DNA from: Cladorhizidae sp. MBARI D1340-BT2
Taxonomy: Eukaryota; Porifera; Demospongiae; Poecilosclerida; Cladorhizidae
Direction: 5' to 3'
Assembly: GCA_028752905.1 (NCBI GenBank)
Contig: JAQNBH010000015.1
Span: forward strand, 11,882,036-11,946,035
DNA length: 64,000 nt
The notes beneath the pieces were generated by a model. It made no database searches and was not told where the DNA came from. It saw only the letters and a list, made by a program, of their open reading frames with translations. Of this stretch, positions 1 to 10,800 are shown one piece after another (the stretch's first letter is position 1; each line of letters begins with the position of its first letter). A program made the position numbers and the translations under genes.

Positions 1-584
1 ATGAGCCCGCCCCCTGCACTCGTGCCGGATGTGGCAAAACTACAATGTACATTCCTGTGGCAATCAAGACCCTTCGAAATCCACTAGTTACTGGGATGAT
101 GAATCAGGTAAAGGATAGAAGAGGTGAAAGCCAGGCTTACGTAATACACCGCCCCATGGCATAAGGAAGGAAATGCTATCTCTGTTCTTGGATCAGTTGG
201 GGGCAATTCCTGTCTTTTTTTGTGTATTTGTATATATTTTTTGTTATATGTATTTTTAGTTGTATGTATTTTCATAACAGATTATGTAAGTCCTTGGAAT
301 GGTTGTTTTCTACGTCATTTAAAAAATTTAAAAAAGACATGCTTGAAATTATGGTGGTCAGTGGTTTTAAGTAGATGCCAAGGGATGCGGTACACAATGC
401 ATGAGTGCATACTAGGTAATTCATCCTTCACTCTGCTCAGTTGTGCCCTCAGAGTCCTTACCAATCTGAAAGTGACTCTGATCTTCCTGCCCTTCTGATG
501 TCTCACTCATCCCTGCTAATAGGAATTATTACCACAGGATCCTTTTTTTCAGACCCCTGATTGTCTGTATCAGTGTACTTATTT
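1..584. other. No gene recognised
   Basis: AT-rich sequence with only short open frames on both strands that lack recognisable motifs. It probably belongs to the decayed Penelope-like element whose reverse-transcriptase remnant begins just downstream, but I see nothing that proves this. Confidence 0.4.
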
Positions 585-1110
585 TCATTTATATGTATCT
601 ATAGAAGAAAGGTTGATGAAGGCTTGCGGATAACCACTGTCTATAAAGACCCATTCAAATGATGCTCTTCCCCGTAGGTCCTCCTTCTCCATCACTACTC
701 TTCTCGCTCTACCATACCACTCCTGACATAGGTAAGATAATGTGATTGGTGTGCGTGGGTTGCAAACTGTTGCAGTTAGCCTTCTGTCTTCCTTTCTGTG
801 CAGGTAACAATCCAGAAAGAGCAACGATCCGTCTACTTCAAGCTCCATGGTAAACTTTATGGATGGCTTGATGTTGTGGTCCAACAACTCCTGCTCTCTC
901 CCCTTCTTCACTATGCAGAAGGGTTCACATATCTCTTTCAAAACCTTGGCTTCAAGGGGACAGTTGTGAGTGCCAATTCCTTAAAGAATTCCATGGCTAC
1001 TACTGTAGAGCCCCTCTTTCTGCTCATAGTATTTTCCTTGATACCTGAAGTAGGTGGATTTAAGGCACAACTCAAACAGTTCAGAACTCCTGTCAGCACC
1101 TAGTACAGTC
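585..1110 (-). mobile_element. Penelope-like element reverse-transcriptase remnant
   Basis: Read on the minus strand, this segment carries pieces of a Penelope-type (PLE) reverse transcriptase split over frames. They are TYFRYQGKYYEQ followed by a degraded GxxMGSP-like stretch, then MEFFKELALTTVPLKPRF and RYV at the place of the usual RYVDD catalytic motif. A later block reads KFTMELEVDGSLLFLD, the typical 'I.FT.E.E.DG.LPFLD' stretch that follows the catalytic motif in PLEs. The catalytic aspartates are not intact (the read-through gives RYVNPSA), and at least two frame changes and a stop are present, so it is dead. Family knowledge: PLE transposons encode RT plus a GIY-YIG endonuclease, and some carry hammerhead ribozymes in their terminal repeats. 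No GIY-YIG domain was seen here. The open frame on the opposite strand is antisense noise. Confidence 0.7.
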
Positions 1111-1369
1111 TTCTCAAGCTAAGGCACCATTTTTGATACTAAAAAACTGCCACACTCCGGTTTTTTGTCCACACATTTTAAATCTAGTTTTAAATAATTA
1201 TATGGAATGTTACCACACTTCCCAAAATGGAACAAGAATTATCATAGTGATTATTGAAAGGTCCCAACAAACAACGAAATCAAAAGTAGAAATAATACAT
1301 AATTACATTACATGCAAATGATATATACCTGCATGTTCATAATGACTAAATATTTATCTTTGGGGATAG

Positions 1370-2223
1370 CTATCTGCATGAGCAAGAAGTCGTTACAATG
1401 TCACTTAGACTTTGCACTGAATACAATCCTCTGATGTTGAGTAATAGATAGATATCAGAAAAGCTGTTGGGAACGCAACAAGGTTCAGGAGCAGCAGTAG
1501 GATTACGTTGGGCTCTGGATCGCAGGATATTCAAGAAGTTAGCAGCATGTTCATTAGAGAGCCCCCATTTGATGGGGCATTCCCCTTTACAGTAGTTGAA
1601 TGCAATTTCTTTTGGTCGTAACACCCATGTCCAGTTGCAATCTTGTTCAAAGTTGATTGTTAATCTCTTCATACAGCACTCAGCCTGACTTTCTCTGCAA
1701 AACTCAAAATCATTACTGATATCTTGTCTTTTGTTATGATCTTTAGTGTGGTTCTTCTTTCTGTAAATAGTTAAAACTAACAGACCATCATTGTCAGAAT
1801 TTTCAAAGAACTGAAAGTTTGGGATTAAGATTTTACTTTGTGTTAGAGATTGTGGGCATCGATGTTGAATGTCAAGTTCCAACTCTCGTATATTTGACTG
1901 TGAGGGAGATGATTCCAACCAAAGAGTGAGAGCTTTGGTCACATTGAAGATTGCCAGTCCACCAATATCATCAGTAGCTAGAGATTCCATCGTGATGTGT
2001 GCATACCTCGACTCATTATAGTAATTTTCTGACCTTGTAATAAGACGTACATCTACCACATCTTTTGACATTCTTTGTACAGTTTCGATTTCCTGCAAGC
2101 TATTTGTCAATTGCAAATGAAACTTTCTCAGACGAAGTTGGGCACTGGAGATGAACTGCTTGTCATTCAAGTCCACTTGGAACTTGATCCTGTAAGTGCT
2201 GTAAAACTCTGACACGTTATTCC
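1370..2223 (-). CDS. TGF-beta ligand exon 2 (propeptide and mature cystine-knot domain)
   Basis: Starts after a pyrimidine-rich acceptor (TTTTTTGTTGTTCAG) and runs to a stop at 1370. It carries all the cystine-knot cysteines. An open frame extends upstream into the intron to 2305, but that extension lacks a signal peptide and contains the splice acceptor, so it is intronic. Confidence 0.9.
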
Positions 2224-2657
2224 CTGAACAACAAAAAATGACTGACATCAATACACTGCTAACTGGTATTGTCTTATTACTCACTAATGCATTTATCATC
2301 ACCAACAGCTACTCGGAAACTTGGCTTGAACTTCTTCACTTCTTTAGGAGAAATAGGCTTCACCTCTTGCGTGTTGAAGTCCAGAATTGCACATGGCTTG
2401 TGTTCATGATTGAGCTCTTGCATTACTTGCACAGTTTCGTACTCTTTCAGGAACTTGATGGGGATATCTGAAGGGTTTGATGGATTTGTCGGTTTTTCAT
2501 CAAAACCCAATCTCAACAGAATATCTTGCTTTATCATTTGCAAAGATTGCATTTTCTCTAGCTTGCTATCTCTTCGACAGGTTTTAACACTCAAACAATG
2601 AGAAGTTGTAGTTAGGAAGAAAATTCCCATCACTGCTGCCACTTGTAGAAATTGCAT
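1370..2657 (-). CDS. TGF-beta superfamily ligand precursor (TGF-beta/myostatin-like), two exons
   Basis: Secreted growth-factor precursor of 402 residues. Exon 1 is 2303-2657 and exon 2 is 1370-2223, with a 79-bp intron that has GT (2302-2301) and AG (2225-2224) ends. The junction codon is GGG and the frame continues. Residues 1 to about 22 form a signal peptide (MQFLQVAAVMGIFFL core). A long propeptide follows, and a dibasic proprotein-convertase site ends in NKR near residue 284. The mature domain (about residues 285-402) has the cystine-knot spacing: a single Cys, then ECC, NYCKGEC, EPCCVP and a C-terminal TSCSCR. The extra N-terminal Cys and the CC pair match the nine-cysteine TGF-beta/activin/myostatin group, and the LTINFE..W.W...P segment resembles GDF8 most. 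A tenth cysteine (QDC) sits in finger 1, which is unusual. The role is inferred: receptor serine/threonine-kinase signalling through Smads. Two decayed copies lie upstream (4.4-6.9 kb). The exact subfamily is uncertain. Confidence 0.92.
2303..2657 (-). CDS. TGF-beta ligand exon 1 (signal peptide and N-terminal propeptide)
   Basis: Encodes residues 1-118 plus the first base of codon 119. The ATG at 2657 is chosen because a hydrophobic signal sequence follows at once and both pseudogene copies align from the same point. The donor is G|GTGATG. Without splicing the frame reads into the intron and stops. Confidence 0.88.
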
Positions 2658-2774
2658 GCTTTGTAGCTTGTATCTCCTGCAGATTTAGCCAGTTGCTGAA
2701 CTTTCACGTTTTCACTTTTGTGGGCATTCAAAGTCAACTTTTGAGTCACTATCTCATTCCTCCTTAGTGTAGGG

Positions 2775-2781
2775 TTTTATA
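2775..2781 (-). promoter_or_regulatory. Candidate TATA box of the TGF-beta gene
   Basis: TATAAAA on the minus strand, about 118 bp before the start codon. The equivalent positions of the two decayed copies keep related sequences (TTTATAAG near 5708 and TTTTTATAAT near 7045), which fits promoter duplication along with the gene. Motif only. Confidence 0.45.
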
Positions 2782-2789
2782 AGCAATTG

Positions 2790-4125
2790 CTTTCACAATT
2801 CTGCTAGGAAAAACGGTGTCTAGTTTGTAATATAATTGTGGGAGCAACAATAATGTGAGTCTAGACCAATAAAATATGTTTTTGTATTATTGGCAAGAAA
2901 ATGAATTATAAGGCATGCTATGTCCATATGTGCAAAAAAACACAGCAACAATTATAATACAGTTGGAGATGTATAAAAATCCTGTTTGATCATAGCAGTC
3001 TCTTATATACTAATCTCTGTACAATACTAAGACTCACCCAACAGCCAACACTCACTGAGACTCGTCTTCTGTCACTGCACCTGCTATCATCATTGGTGGT
3101 TACATCAACTAGACCAGACATGATGTCAAAGAGACCTCCTGATTCAATTAATTGACCCCTGTATTTTCCAATTGCAATCACGTACAGGGGTCAAGTAAAT
3201 TAACATCCCTGCTAGAGCCTTCAGGCATTTCTCACTCTGATGGTAAGTGGCTTGATAAGACATGTGGGATACCACTTGTATAGACTTCTTTGCACCTTCC
3301 TATGCCAACCTAGGTACTGTATATAGTTACTTCAAATAGCAGATGTATGGCCAACATAGCTGAGCCTTTGGAGAAGGAATAGTATGTGACCATTACTACT
3401 ACCCATTTTTTGTTCCTATTGTTCTAGTTTGGTACTCACGGGTTGAGCTGAAGACACATCCATGAAAGGCTTTCTGGCCATAGCACTTGAAATGATATCA
3501 TACCGTTCATTAACTTCTGAAAACGTCCCTTCCCAGCTGGAGCCCTCAGGGCTGCTTAGGTCAGATGGAAAGAGACCTGATTCATGTCCATCATTCCTTG
3601 GTCAAGTGGTAGACTCTTGGTATGGGATACTACTTGAGGTGACACCTTTGCCCCATCCACTGCTGTCACTGAGGTTGGTGCAGTGGCAGTGGTTTGAAGA
3701 ATGCCCACCTGGACTCAGCATACAGTTTTGTACCTGTGACAGTGGAGACAGACATGTGGACCCTTTGGGCCTCGAGTTGGGGCACTGTCTGAGGTCACCA
3801 ACTTCTGATGAGAATTCACATCAACCTCTAATTCAAAGGTGCAACGTGGCAACACTGCTTCAGTGTTGTGGTGGTTGGCTTTTGTTACCCAGTAACTGGG
3901 TGTGGAGGATTAATTTTTGTATGTAGGGATCATTATTTATTTTCATCTATACCTCTTATTTATTGTTATTGTTATTATTATTAGTAGTAATAATAGTAGT
4001 AGTAGTAGTGGTGGTAGTAGTGGTATTACTATATTTTTGTAAAAAAATGTAGCACAAAAAGTTATATGATTGTACTCATTATTGGGAACACACCCACTAT
4101 ATGACCTATACCAGCATATATGGCA
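2790..4125. other. Upstream flank of the TGF-beta gene, no gene
   Basis: Contains the promoter-distal part of the duplicated segment (to about 3650), then AT-rich DNA with a short TAG/TAT microsatellite near 3965-4025. No coding signal was found on either strand. Confidence 0.5.
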
Positions 4126-4300
4126 CCCTTGAAAATTCATTCAGATGTTTCTCTCTATCAGAAAAGGTTCCTCTAAAACCATGACCACAACAAATCCCAC
4201 TTCATGGATTAAATTTAGTATACTAATATTATATTTGGCATTGAGAGATAACTCAAAACTCTCACAATTGAAAATCCTTATGCATTTATAGTACAGCACA
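4126..4300. repeat. Dispersed repeat, copy 1
   Basis: This stretch (TTTCTCTCTAT near the start, then CCATGACCACA, CCATGGATTAAAT-like text and a CATTTATA end) is repeated in diverged form at about 9745-9915. The two copies are 5.5 kb apart in the same orientation. It has no coding content and is probably an unclassified interspersed element or another piece of the local duplications. Confidence 0.5.
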
Positions 4301-4399
4301 AAATATGTGATACAATTCATCATGCCCAATTCATCATGCCCATGTAGATATATATGTATATTAAAAAGAGATTAAAATTAAAAATTAATCTCAGTCAAA

Positions 4400-5604
4400 A
4401 GTCGAAATAGATTATTATTATACTGAGTAACATAATGAGTAACATAAATAACATGAAAGCTCTGATGTTGATAATAGAGGGATGTAAAAAAAAAGCTGTT
4501 AGGAATGCAACAAGGTTCAGGAGCAGGTGTGTGGGTTCTGGATCTCAGGATATCCAGGAACTGAGCATGTTCATTAGAGAGCCTCCATTTGATGGGCCAT
4601 TCCCCTGACAGTAATTGAATGCTGGTCATGACACCCATATTCAGTTGAAATCTCGTTCAAAGTTGATTATGAATCAGTTCATACAGCACTCCACATGACC
4701 TTCTCTGCAAAACGAGGTTCTTCATTTTGTGAATAGTTAAAACTAACAGACCATCATTGTCAGAATATCAAAGAACTTAGGGATGAAGATTTTTTTCTGT
4801 GTTAAAGATTGTGGGCATCGATGTTGAATGTCGAGTTTCAATTCTCCTATATTTGACTGTGAGGGAGAAGTGAGAGCTTTCGGTTGAAGACTGCCAGAAT
4901 GTCTAGAGATTCCATCATGATGATTGTGTACATACCCCAACTCATTGTAGTAATTTTCTGGCCTTGTAATAAGATGTACATGCACTCTTTGACAGTTTGA
5001 TTTCCTGCAAGTTATTTGTCAACTGCAAATGAAAAATTTTCATATGAAGTTTGGGACTGGAGATGAATTCTTCATCATTCAAGTGATCCTGTAAGTGCTA
5101 TAAAATACCTGACATGTTATTTCCTGAACAACAACAAAAATGACTGACATCAATACACCAAAAATGACTGACATCAATACACTAAAAATGTTGTATTATT
5201 ATATTATTACTCACTAATGCAGTGAGTAATGCATTTATCACCACCAACAGCTACTCTGAAACTTGGCCTGAACTTCTTCACTTCTTTAAGAGAAATAGGC
5301 TTTACTGCTTGTGTGTTGAAGTCCAGAATTGCTCATGGTTTGTGTTTATGATCAAGCTCTTGCATTACTTGCACAGCTTCATATTCTTTCAGAAACTTGA
5401 TGGGGATATCTGAAGGGTTTGATGGATTTGTCAGTTTTTCCATCAAAACATGATTTCAACAGAATATCTTGCTTTATCATCTGCAAGGATTGTATTTTCT
5501 CTAGCATGCTATATATCTCTTCGACAGGTTTTAACACTCAGACAATGAGAAGTTGTAGTTAGGAAGAAAATTCCCATCTAGCCACTTGTATATAGGAATT
5601 GCAT
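4400..5604 (-). pseudogene. Decayed tandem copy of the TGF-beta ligand gene
   Basis: Aligned to the intact gene, exon 2 lies at about 4440-5125 and exon 1 at about 5230-5604. Recognisable fragments include WPIKWRLSNEHAQFLDILRS and PAPEPCCIPNSF from the mature domain and LITRPENYYNELGY from the propeptide. The copy has numerous frameshifts and deletions. The cysteine cluster before finger 1 is broken, the C-terminal CSC is lost, and stops interrupt exon 1. It cannot make a ligand. Divergence suggests it has drifted without constraint for a long time. Confidence 0.85.
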
Positions 5605-6592
5605 GCTTTGTAGCTTGATCTCCTGCAGATTTATATAGCCAGTTGCTGAACTTTCACTTTTTCACTTTTGTGGTCGTTCAAAGTGACTTTGAGTCACTAT
5701 CTCATTCATAGAGGCTTTATAAGAAAATCCAATCATTTTGCATGTTTGCTTATCACAATTCTGCTAGGAAAAACAATGTCTAGTTATATAATTGAGGGAG
5801 CAACAATAATTTAAGTCTAGACCAATAGGATGTGTTTTTGTATTGACAAGAAAATGAATTATAAGGCATGTTGTGTCCACACTTGCAAAAAAAAAACTAT
5901 TACACCCTTGGAGATGTGCAAAAATTAATTAAAAAACCCTGAAGTTTACAGTTTCATCATAGCACTCTCTGATATACTAATGTCTGCACTCTCTGATATA
6001 CTAATCTCACAATACTAAGACTCGCCCAACAGTCAACACTCACTCAGAGTCATCTTCAGTCACTGCACCTGCTATCAGGTGGTTACATCAACTAGACCAG
6101 ACGTGATGTCAAAGAAACCTCAATTCAGTTAATTGACCTAGGTATTTGCCAGCATAAAGTCATTTGCAAGGGTCAAGTAAATTATATAAAAATTACATCC
6201 CTCTTGTCTAGGCAGTTCTCACTCCCTGATAGTAAGTGACTTGATGAGACATGTGAGGTGCCACTTGTGTTGCACCTTCCTATCTAACCTATTATCTGAA
6301 AGTGGTTACATCAACTAGCAGATGTAATGGCCAACATAGCTGAGCCTTTGGAGAAGGAATGGGTTGGCTCCACACAGAACCAGGGAAGGATTTCTGGCCG
6401 TAGCGCTTTAAATTATATCATCACCATTCATTAACTTCTGCAAATGTCCCTTCCCCGGCTGGAGCCCTCAGGGCTGCTTAGGTCGGATGGAAAGAGACCT
6501 GATTACACATCCATCATTCCTTGGTCAAGTGGTAGACTCTTGGTATGTGATGCCACTTGAGCCTAGTAGCTATGTCACTCACTCACTGCTGC

Positions 6593-6925
6593 ATTTATCA
6601 CCACCAACTGCTGAATGCAGGTTTGGCTTGATCTTCTTCACTTATTTAGGAGAAACAGGCTTTACTCCTTTTGTCTTGATGTCCAGAATTGTGCATTCTT
6701 TGTGTTCCTGATCGAGCTCATGCATTATGAAGTGTTTAATTAATTTGTAGGTCGCTCGTCAAAATCCAATCTCAACAGAATATCTTGCTTTATCATCAGC
6801 AAGGATTGCATTTTCATTTTCTCTAGCTTGATATATAGCTGTGTGACAAATTTTAAGACTCGGATGAGAATAGTTATGAAGAAAAATCCCATCACTGCTG
6901 CCACTTGTAGGATTTGCATGCTTTC
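6593..6925 (-). pseudogene. Third, truncated TGF-beta copy (exon 1 only)
   Basis: The minus-strand frame from about 6925 begins with a signal-peptide-like MQILQVAAVMGFFF and continues IKQDILLRLDFDERPTN before a stop, matching exon 1 of the intact gene. The similarity ends near the exon 1/intron position, so exon 2 is absent. It sits directly against the end of the second copy, which suggests serial tandem duplication with truncation. Sequence related to the shared promoter continues to about 7140. Confidence 0.78.
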
Positions 6926-7139
6926 TAGCACATAACTCCTGCAGATTCAGTCAGTTGCTGAACTTTCACTTCTTCACATTTGTGGTCATTCAAAGTCACT
7001 TTTATTCGTCTCTTGAGTCACAGCCCATTCCTCCTTAGTGTAGTGTTTTTATAATCCAAATCAATCCTTTTGCATGGTTGCTTATCACAAGTCTGCCTGG
7101 ACCAAGCAGGGTCTAGTTTGTATAATTGAGGGAACGTGT

Positions 7140-8185
7140 TTTAATTTTTGACAACTACTTGGATATAATTCATGTAGCTAGCCCTATAAGCCAAGTCCAG
7201 AGAATACCTAAGCACAAATCATCCATTATATGATGGATGTCCCAATACCTCCTGGGAATATCCTCAGCTTGCAATCATTCACGATTTGGGCTAGTCTGGT
7301 CTGGATGATTACAATAGCATGTTGAGCTGTCTCAGAACTTCAGATTATTTGCAGTCCCGGCATGTTGTGATGGACACCTGCTGAGGTTAAATAATTAAGG
7401 TAGATGATGTAACCCACGGCTCATTAAATATTCATGAGATAAATACTACCTGCCATAACGTTGTTGTCATTCGCCCCCTACCCTTAATTTTGGTGCCAAA
7501 AGAAAGCTTGCAATCTAATGATATGCTTTATGATGATGTATACCTAAGTTGACTAAAAACTGGCCTAGAAAAAAGTCCAACCCCCCTTACAAAGCTAGCA
7601 TCTGGAAACAGCTGATTAGCCATTCCCAAATATGGAGATAAGACCATTACCACCTTTAAACAGCAATAGGACCCTCACCAGGTTCTTGCTTGCAAAATCT
7701 GCATTGTCCCAGAGACTGCATCACACTTCCTCCTAAAAAATGTAACTCAGTGTGGGTGCAGAGAGCCAAAAGAATATTCGAGATTTCAGTTGGAGTTTAG
7801 GAAGCTCCTCAGGTGTTCATGAATTGAAATGTCTGGGTTGGAAAAAATGGGGTCACATTCTCTTACGGCCCTTGACTTTTATTGTACATCATGGGATCTG
7901 ATGTTGGATACGGCAGAGATCCACTGCATGGGAGTGGATTACAATGTACCACTGATTATCTGCATGATGAATTGAGAATTATGTTAGCCCTCAGACCTAC
8001 TCAATTGTAGAGTACACAAGTGCAAGGCTAGCTGTCCGAAGAATGAGTGCACTAGGAGTCCAGCTGGTTTCTGCCAGTTTCCTGATGATGATTACTCTAG
8101 ACTTGATCTTTCCAGCAAGTGCTCTTGATAAGTTCAGGATGCAATCCCAAGGTCACACCAAGGTACTTGGGATACTTTTCATTCT
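7140..8185. other. Intergenic region, no gene recognised
   Basis: No open frame with family motifs. The segment from about 7560 to 8185 may belong to the decayed LINE described next, because its short frames are interrupted throughout, but I could not align it to a domain. Confidence 0.35.
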
Positions 8186-8500
8186 TGACTGGTCTCCCGC
8201 AGGGATATGTTCTGGCACTAAATACTCTATGAACAATGTCTATCACAAGAAATTGGCCTTGCAGATGATTTTGCCTTTGCTACTCAAGGCAAATAAATTA
8301 AAGTCATCGATAGCACCTTATCCAAAGACTTATCCAAAAACCCAGCTATATAAGACTATATACTGTCACTGCATTCCATCTCAGCAATCATTTAGCTAAT
8401 GCTTAGCTCCAAGTGACAAGAGTCTGTCATTTACAGACCCTGCTGTGTTTGTCTTGTCACCACCAAGTGAGACTTTGAATCTGCAGTTGCTCAATATTAG
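8186..8500 (+). mobile_element. LINE reverse-transcriptase fragment, C-terminal half (plus strand)
   Basis: Across two frames the plus strand reads GLPQGYVLAL (RT motif GxPQGxxLxP) near 8191, then LADDFAFATQG, the catalytic Y/F-x-DD block, near 8260. AFHLSNHLANA follows near 8370, matching the TQVCAFHL.N..A...L segment typical of non-LTR retrotransposon RTs of the CR1/L2-like groups. Frame changes and stops make it non-functional. The N-terminal half of a similar RT lies immediately downstream on the other strand. Confidence 0.65.
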
Positions 8501-9200
8501 GGCACATACAGTGGCCTGGCACCTTTTTTGATTGTGGGCTGAACAAATGTCTCCACTACCCCATACTTAAGGCCCTGTTGAAATTCTGCTTTAATCCAGT
8601 CTAAAGCCAGCTTGTTGCTTAAGTAGGACAGCTCATCAAGTGGGGAGAACCTGGTCATCATGAAATGTTTGAAAGCTTGTATGAAGTACAAAGAAGTGAT
8701 GTGGGATGAAAGCTAGCTGCAGCAGCTGCAGATTTTCCTGGTTTGAGGATGGCAATAACTTTGGCCTCTCTCCAAATTGAAGGTATGTAACCAGTTGTGT
8801 GAACTGCAGTGGAGAGAGAAACCAATCAATGCCATCCAAGTGTACCCAATATCTTCAGGATCTCTGAATAAAAGCCATCAACTCCTGCACTTTTCTTTTC
8901 TTTGGTGGATGAGTGGCTAGCATTGATGTCATTTCTGTATAGGGGGCACAAAGTGAGATGTTGGTGGTGAGGAAGAAATGGTTTCTGAAAGGTTCTTCCA
9001 GATTTCATTCCTGGAGGCCATTTGTGAAGCAGCCTAGAAGCAACTGCATTTTCTGAGACTTGGGGTGGTTATATACAGGGACCTTCCTACTGGAGTGTAT
9101 GAAATTTAAATCTTCCTTGTCTGACTGCATCTAGGGAATCCAAAAGCTCTCTAACAGCATCTTGGTCACATGAGGCTTCATTTTACCTCAGGAGACACCT
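8501..9200 (-). mobile_element. LINE reverse-transcriptase fragment, N-terminal half (minus strand)
   Basis: On the minus strand a fragment DLNFIHSSRK (the 'HSSRKAW..LR+LG' motif before the RT) is followed by ENAVASRLLHKW, then KKSAGVDGFYSEILK (RT motif 'GPDGI..E.LK'). IPSIWREAKVIAILKPGK (motif 'W+.A.v..I.KPGK') and a degraded S.RPISL block come next. The pieces are spread over frames. Family knowledge places these upstream of the GLPQG and FADD motifs, which here lie on the opposite strand, so the element is either inverted internally or is two insertions. Confidence 0.7.
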
Positions 9201-9324
9201 CGGGATCTGGCATCCATCATGGTGTATTGGATTAGCACATGAGATGTTCTCATTCACCAGAGTCCATTGTAATCTATAGGCAGAGGATCAAGTTCAGTAA
9301 TCTTTCCGTCCACTTTGGATTATC

Positions 9325-9372
9325 TAGTCGAAATGTCGAGAGAGTACAATTTCAAGTTGATTATTGATAACA
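9325..9372 (+). repeat. Partial copy of the hammerhead-like dispersed repeat (3' half)
   Basis: CTAGTCGAAATGTCGAGAG followed by a 'caatttcaagttgattattga' tail matches the 3' half of the dispersed family described at 17931-18145. The CUGAUGA half is missing here. Confidence 0.55.
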
Positions 9373-10800
9373 TTTTCCCAGTTGTTTTTTCTGAAATTCA
9401 ACCAGGGAAGTGGTTTAGACTTAATCAGGTATTTTAAGCCCATGTGATCAAAGCAAGCCAATGTTGACTATTGGGAAAATACGGAAGAATCTCATGGGAG
9501 GCACGGAGGAACCAACCATCATTATTGTTTTGATGCTAATGAATATTGTGCCCTTGGAGACATAATTGACCATTGAATGTACAAGCTGCACATGTGTACA
9601 AGGGTCAAGTAAGTACACAAACAAGATTAGGGAAAAAGCTACCAAAAAATAAATGAGATTAAAAATGAATTATGGAAGCAAGAATGTATCCATCATTGTG
9701 GCCACATCCACTAGAATGACTCTCTACCAGTCCAGTCTATATAGCACCCTCGAATATTCGGTTTCTCTCTATTCAGAAATAAAGCCATGACCACACAATG
9801 AACACAAAAATACCCACTCCATGGATTAAATGACGGTAACTTTGTGAGAGAAACTCATAAGTCTTGTGATTAAACAAACCCCATGCATTTATAAGCCACT
9901 GCAAGTGATTTTCCTGTTTCTGCAGAAATGTTTCAGAAGTCACTGAGGGAGGGAGAGGAAGCCTCAACTCGGGAATATGACTGTAATGCCATTACTAAAT
10001 TGATATCACAAAATGTAAATGCATAGTACAATTAGTACTAATATTAAAATATTGTGCATATATAGCGTGCTTTAAGTTCAGTGCTAATAAAGTTCACTCT
10101 TTTCTTTATGTGAGACCTAGGCAGAGACTGCACTGTGAATGGTGGTCAGAAGCTGGAATTATTTCTACTGTTACACCACAAATATTTTACAATGACTTTC
10201 TCAGCTTGAATTTATACATACTCTAGCTTTCATCAGTAAGGGGTCCACAGGTAATATCTCGTGTAAAAATTTGGCAATTTTCCAGTTAACTCCAAGTCTT
10301 GCAGGGATGACCAACATGTAAAAACAGACTCATTCTCAAAACTCACACAGGCTCAGAATGTTGGATACTGAACTCGTACGTCTGCACTCTAAGCTTGACT
10401 ACATAAATAGTGTTATACTTTGATCTAATTATATAACAAGTTTGAAGTGCATGCATACAAATGTTATGGATATCATAACTCGATATGAATATGCATTTTT
10501 ATATACATTCTTATTATTGTCTTATGAATATGTTCTCTAATATACTTGCAATTGTTTAAAATGTACATATAGCTAGTTGGAGGATTGGGGTCCTATTGCT
10601 CAATTTATGTGTGCTCTGCCTATGAATGGCTAACTGCCAATACTACAAAGTAAAGTTAAGCAATACTAAACCACATTAAATCTTGGATATATATACCGTC
10701 CAGTGTGTACAGCCCAGATAGCTTCAGCAGGCCAAAAAGGTTATACGAAGATGTGCACCTGGAAAGCTGATGCTCATCAATCATACTGTAATGTCAGTGT
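9373..10800. other. Intergenic region, no gene recognised
   Basis: AT-rich sequence with no supported coding region. It contains the second copy (about 9745-9915) of the repeat seen at 4126-4300. Short open frames lack motifs. Confidence 0.45.

Larger units (their letters stand above)
1370..6590. repeat. Tandem segmental duplication containing the TGF-beta gene
   Basis: About 2.2 kb (roughly 1.37-3.65 kb) is repeated in diverged form at roughly 4.38-6.59 kb, in the same orientation and about 2.9 kb apart. The similarity covers both exons, the promoter and an upstream block. For example, the upstream text ending TTCCTTGGTCAAGTGGTAG occurs near 3596 and again near 6517. Many small deletions separate the copies. 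A third, shorter copy starts near 6593. The upstream open frame at 3462-3926 falls in duplicated non-coding flank and is not conserved as a reading frame. Confidence 0.8.

Noticed and set aside
798..1103. 101-codon plus-strand open frame
   Set aside because: Antisense to the Penelope-like RT remnant. No motif of its own.
2224..2305. Continuous 311-codon TGF-beta frame starting at 2305
   Set aside because: Its first ~26 codons lie in the intron and include the splice acceptor. It lacks a signal peptide.
8043..8399. 118-codon plus-strand open frame as a gene
   Set aside because: The RT motifs GLPQG and ADD are read in other frames over the same DNA, so this frame is a shadow of a decayed LINE.
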